Below are positions 58,435-64,000 of a stretch of 64,000 bases of DNA, piece after piece. The stretch lies in the NCBI GenBank assembly GCA_016214905.1, contig JACRMQ010000001.1:108347-172346 (forward strand). Direction: 5' to 3'. The number at the start of each line of letters is the position of its first letter. Position 1 is the first letter of the stretch. This DNA is from Ignavibacteriales bacterium. GTDB lineage: Bacteria; Bacteroidota; Ignavibacteria; UBA10030; SZUA-254. The notes below the pieces were generated by a model. It searched no databases. It was not told the DNA's origin and saw nothing but the letters and a program-made list of their open reading frames with translations. Both the position numbers and the translations under genes were made by a program.

Positions 58435-59112
58435 ATGCAAGAGACAATTAAGATCAGTGCAATCCAAGCTTACCTTGAGTTGGCAAGGAGTTACGTCAAA
58501 GCGACGGCTCATTCAAAAACAAGTAACGTTGCAGTTCCCGACCAAGTCAACCAAGATTCCAGAGCAACCACCACCTTCGCTTTTGCAGCACTCTCTACAG
58601 TTTTCAGTTATGCGACAATCGAAGCATTCGTCAATTACGAGATATTCAACATCTGGAGCCATTCTCGGTATGCGCACGATGCAATCGAGGAAGTCAAGAA
58701 GCTTGATCCTTCAAGACAGTACGTCGCTCTGTACGATACCTTTTATCAGAAGTATGGAATCAAGAGTCAGTTTGATGAATTAAAGAAGACTGATTTGAGG
58801 GACTTGACCGAACGGATCAAGCAGATTTGCAAGGCTCACAAGATTCCATCGATCGCTTCCGAGAAAAAAGAACTCTGGGCGAAGTTACTTGAACTTGAAA
58901 ATGCCAGACATCGCATAATTCATCCAGTACCGAAGGATGTTGAGTTTAACGAGCTTGCTCAACGACTCTTTTCGGAGAAACCGTACACGGAATACCCGCA
59001 GGTGGCGGTTGATGTCATTTCGTACTTTTACGACATATTCAAGACTGCCAAACCTGAATTTCTCCAAGCGAACAAGTTATTTAAGATTTCAGGAATTGAG
59101 ATACTCTACTGA
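58435..59112 (+). CDS. Cassette 2: HEPN-type protein (putative RNase toxin)
   Basis: The 225-aa, mostly helical protein has the HEPN ribonuclease motif Rx4-6H as ENARHRIIH (Arg158 to His163), preceded by the acidic/Asn context common to these proteins (LLELENARH). An N-terminal helical part contains TFAFAALSTVFSYATIEAFVN, as in the MAE_28990/RiboL-PSP-like HEPN families. HEPN proteins commonly act as toxins or as antiphage effectors. No antitoxin gene shares the cassette, so it may be a solitary effector or have another role. GAGGA precedes the ATG. Confidence 0.65.
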   Translation: MQETIKISAIQAYLELARSYVKATAHSKTSNVAVPDQVNQDSRATTTFAFAALSTVFSYATIEAFVNYEIFNIWSHSRYAHDAIEEVKKLDPSRQYVALYDTFYQKYGIKSQFDELKKTDLRDLTERIKQICKAHKIPSIASEKKELWAKLLELENARHRIIHPVPKDVEFNELAQRLFSEKPYTEYPQVAVDVISYFYDIFKTAKPEFLQANKLFKISGIEILY

Positions 59113-59121
59113 AGCCAAAAC

Positions 59122-59254
59122 TGCGCATAACACGGCAAACAACGACGCTGGAAAAATCATGATTAGAAAAAGCCTCGCTCAACATTTTTGTTCACGACAA
59201 TGAGAATTATAGGTTCACAAAAATATTGCGTTGTTTGCCGAGACGTTAGCCGCA
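59122..59254 (+). repeat. attC site 2
   Basis: Inverse core GCATAAC (59125-59131), left arm CGGCAAACAACG (59133-59144), right arm CGTTGTTTGCCG (59229-59240), core G|TTAGCC (G at 59245). GGTTCAC lies at 59212, 33 nt before the core G. It is very similar to attC site 6. Confidence 0.88.
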
Positions 59255-59279
59255 ACGCCGCCACAATATTGATTGTTAG

Positions 59280-59699
59280 ATGAAAAAACTTTTTATCACG
59301 GTAATCCTTGTTCTTTTGTATCACGAGTACGTCTGTACTCAACTATCGAATTGTCTTCGTTATGAGCCAGCGGTAGTCACACTGACAGGAGTCATCGAAA
59401 GGCAAATATTCCCGGGTCGTCCGAATTATAAGAGCATCAAAAATGGAGATGAGCCGGAAACATGTTGGATACTAAAACTTCAACGGTCGGTTTGTGTAGC
59501 TGCATCAGACACTGACCAAGTAAATGAAACTGAATACAATGTAAAACGCATGCATTTAGTTCTTCAACAGCACCAATACAAAAGCTATCATAAACTTCTT
59601 GGTCGTAAGGTTATCGTAACAGGAACTCTCTTTCACTCTATTACAGGTCATCATCATACGAGAGTCCTATTGACCACGAAGGAAATTAAGGAACAGTAA
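59280..59699 (+). CDS. Cassette 3: secreted DUF4431-type protein
   Basis: The 139-aa product has a signal peptide (KKLFITVILVLLYHEYVCTQ) and the motif run LTGVIERQIFPGRPNYKSIK, NGDEPETCWILKL and VTGTLFHSITGHHHTRVLL, which I recognise as DUF4431. The fold is probably a small beta barrel in the periplasm. No catalytic role is known. It is monocistronic in its cassette. Confidence 0.75.
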   Translation: MKKLFITVILVLLYHEYVCTQLSNCLRYEPAVVTLTGVIERQIFPGRPNYKSIKNGDEPETCWILKLQRSVCVAASDTDQVNETEYNVKRMHLVLQQHQYKSYHKLLGRKVIVTGTLFHSITGHHHTRVLLTTKEIKEQ

Positions 59700-59721
59700 T
59701 TAATGATTCACTATGCGGCGC

Positions 59722-59874
59722 TGCGGCTAACAAGCAAAAACATGACGCTCAAACAAGGTTTCCTGAGCGATTCTTCGACATTGAGTCTCGAATCGCTCAA
59801 CACTTTTACTCTCAGAAAATTAATTCATTTGAGTTCGCAAAAGTGTTGCATGTTTTTGCAGAACGTTAGCTGAA
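59722..59874 (+). repeat. attC site 3
   Basis: Inverse core GGCTAAC (59725-59731), left arm GCAAAAACATG (59734-59744), right arm CATGTTTTTGC (59849-59859), core G|TTAGCT (G at 59865). An internal 9-bp stem GAGCGATTC/GAATCGCTC lies in the loop. AGTTCGC is at 59832, 33 nt before the core G. Confidence 0.87.
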
Positions 59875-59926
59875 AATTGTTTTGCAACGAAGCACACATA
59901 AATGAACATAAAATGGAGCAAACAAC

Positions 59927-60358
59927 ATGGAAGAACAAAAACAGCAAAAAGGGATTCTTTTATTCGTAGTATTAGGTGTAGTCATATTAGTTTACGGCTT
60001 CATCTATTTTAATCGAGCTATGAAAGCAGAGAATTCAGAAATGGCTTGGCTACTACTACTAGCCACCACACCTTCACTAATTTCTTGCTACGCTGGCTAC
60101 CGTTGCACATTACAGTATCCAAAGCGGAAAGGAATTATCAATTGGTTAGGTTCCTTGTTCTTTGTAATCGGAGCCGGTTACTTGTATATTTTTTTGGGCC
60201 AACACATTGCTAGAGCAAATGTAAATCCAATGTTAGGACTGAAAATGGCCGTCTCGGGTCCAGATACTTTGATACTTCTCATACCAGTTGTTCTTATATT
60301 TGTTTCTTATTTTATGATCTTCAATACGAGTAAATCAAATGATCAAGTCACTACATAA
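59927..60358 (+). CDS. Cassette 4: small four-helix membrane protein
   Basis: The 143-aa protein has four hydrophobic segments: GILLFVVLGVVILVYGFIYF, MAWLLLLATTPSLISCYAGY, WLGSLFFVIGAGYLYIFLG and LILLIPVVLIFVSYFMIF. Soluble ends are short (MEEQKQQK; NTSKSNDQVTT). I see no recognised family. GGAG lies upstream of the ATG. Confidence 0.65.
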   Translation: MEEQKQQKGILLFVVLGVVILVYGFIYFNRAMKAENSEMAWLLLLATTPSLISCYAGYRCTLQYPKRKGIINWLGSLFFVIGAGYLYIFLGQHIARANVNPMLGLKMAVSGPDTLILLIPVVLIFVSYFMIFNTSKSNDQVTT

Positions 60359-60400
60359 GACTAATTCTAACAGCATTGTCGAAGCTGTTGCAAAACAACT

Positions 60401-60548
60401 TCAGCTAACACGCAAAAGTACGACGCTCAAAGTCTACATGAGCGAATCCCGACATCGAGTCGTGATTCGCTCAATGCTTCCGTTCACGATAATGGATTTG
60501 TTATGAGTTCGCTCCAGCATTGCGTACTTTTGCAGCACGTTAGCCGCA
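60401..60548 (+). repeat. attC site 4
   Basis: Inverse core AGCTAAC (60403-60409), left arm GCAAAAGTACG (60412-60422), right arm CGTACTTTTGC (60523-60533), core G|TTAGCC (G at 60539). The loop has a 9-bp stem GAGCGAATC/GATTCGCTC, the same position as in site 3. AGTTCGC is at 60506, again 33 nt before the core G. Confidence 0.88.
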
Positions 60549-60575
60549 ATTGCATCACCTTAAGAACAAAACTCT

Positions 60576-60962
60576 ATGATTGATTTCTTGCTTAATTATT
60601 TTCCAGTACTGATTCCGATAATCATACTACTTATCAAATCAGGATTGAAGCACTCGATAGGTAAACATGTCGATGAAATCAGTTACGTCGATTTCCTCCT
60701 AGATCTTCCAATTGACTTACTATTTGTAAGCATTGCGTTGAATGTTAGTTACATTTTTAAGGCGGGTGCTGACCTCAAGGTTGGCTTTGGAATGATACTA
60801 TTTCAGTTTCTCGTCTCTATAATTGTCATACTAGTTTGGCGTTACGCCTCGATTGCCTTCAAGGAACAGGAGAATATCACAAAGACTCTCGGATTGGGAC
60901 TGACAAACTTCATATTAACAATCCCATTTTTCGTCCAATTAACTCAACTTATCGTCAAGTAA
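60576..60962 (+). CDS. Cassette 5, first gene: small multi-pass membrane protein
   Basis: The 128-aa protein has about four hydrophobic segments (YFPVLIPIIILLIKSG; DLPIDLLFVSIALNVSYIF; GMILFQFLVSIIVILVWRY; TNFILTIPFFVQLTQLI). Its stop codon is 1 bp from the ATG of the next gene, which signals translational coupling. This is the only cassette here with two genes, so the pair probably work together. No family recognised. Confidence 0.65.
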   Translation: MIDFLLNYFPVLIPIIILLIKSGLKHSIGKHVDEISYVDFLLDLPIDLLFVSIALNVSYIFKAGADLKVGFGMILFQFLVSIIVILVWRYASIAFKEQENITKTLGLGLTNFILTIPFFVQLTQLIVK

Positions 60963-60963
60963 T

Positions 60964-61680
60964 ATGAATATTGAACTGCTTACTACGTCTGTCATACTTC
61001 TAGTCGTTTTGGCTGTCTTATTGCTTTTAGCCTTGTGGATTTTTCGTCAAGAGAAATATCGTAGGATGGAAGCACAAAAAAGTTCTGCTGAGTTGTCATT
61101 GATGCGTGAACACATTGAACGCAACTTGTACAATTTGAACGATCGGTTGCTTTCAAATGAAGAACGGTGGAAGGATCTAAATCATCTTTTATTATCCTAC
61201 AAACCAGAAATCGAAAGCGACTATGCTAGGGTTAAAGAATCAATTACTCCCGATTTTTTCAAACAGCTTGGAATTAATCAATCGAAGATAAAAGTGCAAA
61301 AGAATCTCGTTTTTGTCCTAACACCATTTCATCAAGATAAGAAGCAAACATTTGATGCGATTGTCCACGCATGCAGAGAGGTAGGATTAATCGCCCTCCG
61401 AGGAGACGAGGAATTTGTTCAAGGCGATATCTTCAAATTTATTGTTGAGAAAATGCTTGCTGCAAGACTTATCATAGCAAACATTGATGGACGTAACCCT
61501 AATGTATTTTATGAACTAGGTCTAGCTCATGCTATTGGCAAACCTACGATCATCGTTTCAAAGGAGCTCTCTGGAGTGCCATTCGATCTTCAATCAAAAC
61601 ACATTATTCTATACAAGGATATTGCCGATCTCAACTATAGACTACTTTACACATTCACAAGGCTTTTGATAAACGAATGA
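60964..61680 (+). CDS. Cassette 5, second gene: membrane-anchored nucleoside deoxyribosyltransferase/TIR-like protein
   Basis: The 238-aa protein has one N-terminal membrane helix (VILLVVLAVLLLLALWIF), a helical linker (about 30-105), and an alpha/beta domain with VFVLTPFHQDKKQTFDAI, ALRGDEEFVQGDIFKFIVE, LIIANIDGRNPNVFYELGLA and GKPTIIVSKELSGVPFDL. The NPNVFYELG block (Glu184) is the conserved acidic motif of nucleoside 2-deoxyribosyltransferase-like and TIR-like folds, several of which cleave NAD+ in antiphage systems. An immune effector anchored in the membrane is a reasonable reading. A sensor role is also possible. Confidence 0.65.
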   Translation: MNIELLTTSVILLVVLAVLLLLALWIFRQEKYRRMEAQKSSAELSLMREHIERNLYNLNDRLLSNEERWKDLNHLLLSYKPEIESDYARVKESITPDFFKQLGINQSKIKVQKNLVFVLTPFHQDKKQTFDAIVHACREVGLIALRGDEEFVQGDIFKFIVEKMLAARLIIANIDGRNPNVFYELGLAHAIGKPTIIVSKELSGVPFDLQSKHIILYKDIADLNYRLLYTFTRLLINE

Positions 61681-61685
61681 TGCAA

Positions 61686-61830
61686 CTGCGGCTAACACGC
61701 ATAAAAATGGAACAGAAACTTAACATATTAAAATCGAACGTCTCGCTTAGTGGAACATACCGTTGCTCTCGGAAATTATTTTATTGTAGTTCGCAACGGC
61801 ACGTCATTTTTATGCGAGACGTTATGTGCA
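61686..61830 (+). repeat. attC site 5
   Basis: Inverse core GGCTAAC (61690-61696), left arm CGCATAAAAATG (61698-61709), right arm CATTTTTATGCG (61805-61816), core G|TTATGT (G at 61821). AGTTCGC at 61788 is 33 nt before the core G. Confidence 0.87.
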
Positions 61831-61869
61831 ATTGCCCCTTCTACGATATTAATGAATGGAGTTAACACC

Positions 61870-63039
61870 ATGCGTGGAGTTTCTACAATCTCTGGGACAC
61901 TGCTCTTTATCCTATTATCTCTTTCGCAAGAATCGATGGCTCAGAGTGGTTGGTTCTTGCAGAATCCATTGCCAACAGGTCACCAACTCAACAGCGTCCA
62001 ATTCATTTCATCGACTGTAGGTTGGGCTGTTGGTGATTCAGGTACAATCCTGCGAACCACAGACGGAGGACAATACTGGATCACTCAGGCTAGCGGTACA
62101 ACCGGTTGGCTTGATGGCGTATCCTTTACAGATTCAAATAACGGAACTATCGTTGGTGCATCGTCTGATGATGCGCTGATCTTAAGAACAACAGATGGGG
62201 GACACAACTGGATCTATCAAAACGTCAGCTATATCCAACATCTTACTGATGTTTCCTTTACAGATTCAAACATGGGCATTGCTGTTGGTGTCAATCACAA
62301 ATTCAACTCCTTGCTTATGGCAATCGCAAGAACAACAGACGGAGGACAAAACTGGATTAGCCAGTTAATTGGAGCTGATGGTGTCCTCTATGGAGTATCC
62401 CTTACCGATCTAAACAACGGTACTGCCGTCGGAATAGAATATGATAGTGGGAATCCGATTGGAACTATCCTACGAACCACAGATGGAGGACAGAACTGGG
62501 TTACTCAGACTAGCGGAACAACAAAATGGCTATCAGCAGTATCCTTTATAGATGCTAATATAGGAACCGTGGTGGGTGATTCAGGTATGATCCTACGAAC
62601 AACAGACGGAGGACAGAACTGGGTTACTCAGACTAGCGGAACAACAAAATGGCTATCAGCAGTATCCTTTATTGATGCTAATTATGGTTGGACAGTTGGA
62701 ACTGAAGGGACAATCCTCCACACGACTAACGGCGGTGTAACGGGGATCGTAGATGAAGAGACTAATCAAGTACCGCCAGGGTCTTTTCTTTCGCAGAACT
62801 ACCCCAACCCGTTTAATCCGAGCACGACAATAAGCTACCAGCTTCCCACACAAAGCCACGTCACCCTCAAAGTATTTGATGTGCTTGGCAGAGAAGTGAC
62901 AACGCTGGTGAATGGAGTTGAAGAATCTGGTTACAAAACGGTGAGCTTCAATGCATACAATCTGGCAAGTGGTGTTTACTATTATCGGCTGCAAGCTGGC
63001 AGCTATGTTGAAATCAAGAAACTCGCATTGCTCAGGTAA
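61870..63039 (+). CDS. Cassette 6: T9SS-exported YCF48-like beta-propeller protein
   Basis: The ATG at 61870, with GGAG upstream, starts a signal peptide (MRGVSTISGTLLFILLSLSQ); a longer frame from 61750 would start inside attC site 5. The 389-aa product has about seven blades with RTTDGGQNWxTQ and VGDSGTILRTTDGG, typical of YCF48/Asp-box propellers, and a complete T9SS sorting domain (LSQNYPNPFNPSTTISYQLP). Blades five and six are almost the same at DNA level. It is a gene of the host's own secretion class packaged as a cassette, so it moves among T9SS-bearing relatives. Confidence 0.82.
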   Translation: MRGVSTISGTLLFILLSLSQESMAQSGWFLQNPLPTGHQLNSVQFISSTVGWAVGDSGTILRTTDGGQYWITQASGTTGWLDGVSFTDSNNGTIVGASSDDALILRTTDGGHNWIYQNVSYIQHLTDVSFTDSNMGIAVGVNHKFNSLLMAIARTTDGGQNWISQLIGADGVLYGVSLTDLNNGTAVGIEYDSGNPIGTILRTTDGGQNWVTQTSGTTKWLSAVSFIDANIGTVVGDSGMILRTTDGGQNWVTQTSGTTKWLSAVSFIDANYGWTVGTEGTILHTTNGGVTGIVDEETNQVPPGSFLSQNYPNPFNPSTTISYQLPTQSHVTLKVFDVLGREVTTLVNGVEESGYKTVSFNAYNLASGVYYYRLQAGSYVEIKKLALLR

Positions 63040-63044
63040 TGGGC

Positions 63045-63192
63045 AACTGCACATAACACGGCAAACAACGACGCACGGAGTTTAATCATGGTAGCTCAAT
63101 ACTTTTGTTCACGAGAATGAGAATTATAGGTTCATCACGAAGTGATCCCCTTGGGACAAAAATATTGCGCTGTTTGCCGAGACGTTGTACGC
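63045..63192 (+). repeat. attC site 6
   Basis: Inverse core ACATAAC (63051-63057), left arm CGGCAAACA (63059-63067), right arm TGTTTGCCG (63172-63180), core G|TTGTAC (G at 63184). It shares most of its length with attC site 2 but has about 22 extra bases (near 63134-63155). That shifts its GGTTCA block to 55 nt from the core. Confidence 0.85.
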
Positions 63193-63235
63193 CATGTGTA
63201 ATTATTATTCACTATTTCTATCGGATAAATAAATT

Positions 63236-63571
63236 ATGTTTCTTTATATAGTGTTACCAATTGCAGTTTCTTTGCTTGGCGGTGCTACCGTGCTTGCTAT
63301 TTCATCACCACAAAAATATTTAAAAATTTTCCTTTATCTATATATTATTAATATTTCACTTGCGGCATCAATGTTGTGCTGGAATTTAGGCATCGCCGAT
63401 TTCATTAATTATTATGCAGGAAACGGCGGTGGAGAAATTAATGGTCTCAAAGATTTCGCTTCATACATCCAACTACCAGTCATATATTTTCTGATACCGC
63501 TTGTTATTTTTCTTTGGTTACTTGGTCTATCTTATCTTGCCAAATCACTGGCACGAACTATAAGCAAATAA
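63236..63571 (+). CDS. Cassette 7: small multi-pass membrane protein
   Basis: The 111-aa product has three hydrophobic segments (YIVLPIAVSLLGGATVLAI; IFLYLYIINISLAASMLCW; LPVIYFLIPLVIFLWLLGL) and a short Gly-rich loop (YYAGNGGGEINGLKD). No recognised family. It is followed by 137 bp of AT-rich DNA with a GGTTAA/TTAACC hairpin (63610-63630) before attC site 7. Confidence 0.6.
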   Translation: MFLYIVLPIAVSLLGGATVLAISSPQKYLKIFLYLYIINISLAASMLCWNLGIADFINYYAGNGGGEINGLKDFASYIQLPVIYFLIPLVIFLWLLGLSYLAKSLARTISK

Positions 63572-63708
63572 AGCAACCAGAATATTATAGATTTTAACGA
63601 CCATGTGGTTAACTCCATTAACCAAACTGCAATTGGGTTATCACTATTAAATTTATTTTTATGTCTCATATAGTTTTTATTAAAATAAAAGTTGTTTTTA
63701 CACACGGC

Positions 63709-63767
63709 GCACAACATGCAAAACCACGACAAAAATAAATGCGTGGATTTTGCTATACGTTATGTGC
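63709..63767 (+). repeat. attC site 7 (short form)
   Basis: Inverse core GCACAAC (63709-63715), left arm TGCAAAACCACG (63717-63728), right arm CGTGG-TTTTGC (63742-63753, one extra base), core G|TTATGT (G at 63759). At 59 bp it is the size of the classic 59-base element. It lacks the GTTC block of the long sites. Confidence 0.8.
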
Positions 63768-63816
63768 AATGCAGGTGCAATGACAAAAACAACGAATCCT
63801 ATATAACGGAATAATC

Positions 63817-64000
63817 ATGACTCGCCTTATACATGTCACCCTATTCATCTCTCTGCTCCTTTCCGGAGTTGCTTTTCCGAAAAACATCTTGTTTTCTTCA
63901 AGCAAAAATGTCCAGCTTTCAAAGACGGTTTCCGCAACTCTCCAAATCACTATTTATGGCAAAAATTGGAAAGACTCAATCCACGGAATTCTAACCATAA
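63817..64000 (+). CDS. Cassette 8: secreted protein, N-terminal part (cut by window edge)
   Basis: The ATG at 63817 starts MTRLIHVTLFISLLLSGVAF, a good signal peptide, followed by PKNILFSSSKNVQLSKTVS. Sixty-one codons are visible and the frame is open at the right edge. The gene begins 58 bp after the core of attC site 7, as expected for a cassette. No family can be named from this part. Confidence 0.6.
   Translation, partial: MTRLIHVTLFISLLLSGVAFPKNILFSSSKNVQLSKTVSATLQITIYGKNWKDSIHGILTI

Larger units (their letters stand above)
57540..64000 (+). mobile_element. Integron-like gene cassette array (seven full cassettes and one cut)
   Basis: Core sites with G at 57539, 58399, 59245, 59865, 60539, 61821, 63184 and 63759 divide the region into cassettes of 860, 846, 620, 674, 1282, 1363 and 575 bp, plus a partial one. 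Each complete cassette has one or two plus-strand genes, a start beginning TTATGTGC-, TTAGCCGC-like, and an attC-like site at the end. The start and end of each cassette are complementary to each other, not to the neighbours, as expected if each moved as a circle. The array continues beyond the right edge. Confidence 0.85.

Noticed and set aside
57577..58512. A 311-codon open frame on the minus strand across cassette 1
   Set aside because: It runs antisense through the well-formed cassette 1 gene and over attC site 1. Its product is Cys/Ser/Phe-rich with no domain pattern, and every other cassette gene is on the plus strand.
58937..59203. An 88-codon Arg/Ser-rich frame overlapping the end of cassette 2
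   Set aside because: It overlaps the HEPN-type gene in another frame and runs into attC site 2.
61750..61869. Upstream start for the cassette 6 propeller gene
   Set aside because: It would begin inside the previous attC site and hide the signal peptide; the ATG at 61870 has GGAG at good spacing.

Overview
The window looks like a chromosomal contig from an uncultured member of the Ignavibacteriota/Bacteroidota (FCB) group. The evidence is a run of large secreted proteins that end in the type IX secretion (T9SS/Por) C-terminal sorting domain with the motif NYPNPFNPxT, the AT-rich base composition, and the ribosomal-protein gene order. No 16S rRNA gene is present, so the phylum is an inference.

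Positions 1-23,619 (all minus strand) form one long translation and transcription block. In transcription order it runs: tRNA-Thr, Tyr, Gly, Thr; rpmG; tRNA-Trp; secE, nusG; rplK, rplA, rplJ, rplL; an attenuator hairpin; rpoB, rpoC; a good promoter; rpsL, rpsG, fusA, tuf; then the S10/spc genes rpsJ to rplF, the last cut by the window edge. Two essential genes are damaged as given. rplB has an in-frame TAA at codon 33. rpoB has a frameshift that fits a net loss of 22 nt just before the catalytic GYNFED segment. Either assembly error or real lesions could explain this.

Positions 23,905-28,256 hold a DUF2723 membrane protein (minus), then a propeller-like lipoprotein and a secreted PLD3/PLD4-like phospholipase-D-family protein (plus). 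Positions 28,773-54,928 are a plus-strand island of nine secreted proteins, eight of them carrying a T9SS sorting domain: three subtilases (one with the usual catalytic His position occupied by Glu), beta-helix proteins, propellers, and several proteins carrying cohesin-like and dockerin modules. This suggests an assembled extracellular complex.

Positions 54,929-56,374 contain no gene. They hold a terminator, palindromic repeats, a 21-bp minisatellite of about 480 bp, and a promoter for the next gene.

Positions 56,375-64,000 are the most interesting part: an integron-like system. A tyrosine recombinase ending in the IntI-like RSPLD signature, but without the integron-specific insertion, is followed by a nest of inverted repeats (candidate attI). 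After that come seven complete cassettes and one truncated cassette, all in the same orientation as the integrase. Each complete cassette ends in an attC-like site. Cassette ends are complementary over 16-21 nt, far beyond the 7-nt core, and the tenth base always forms an A/C mismatch (G-T wobble on the bottom strand). A GTTC block lies exactly 33 nt before the crossover G in five sites. Cargo includes a HEPN-type protein, a membrane-anchored deoxyribosyltransferase/TIR-like protein with a small membrane partner, a DUF4431 protein, small membrane proteins, and a T9SS-exported beta-propeller.
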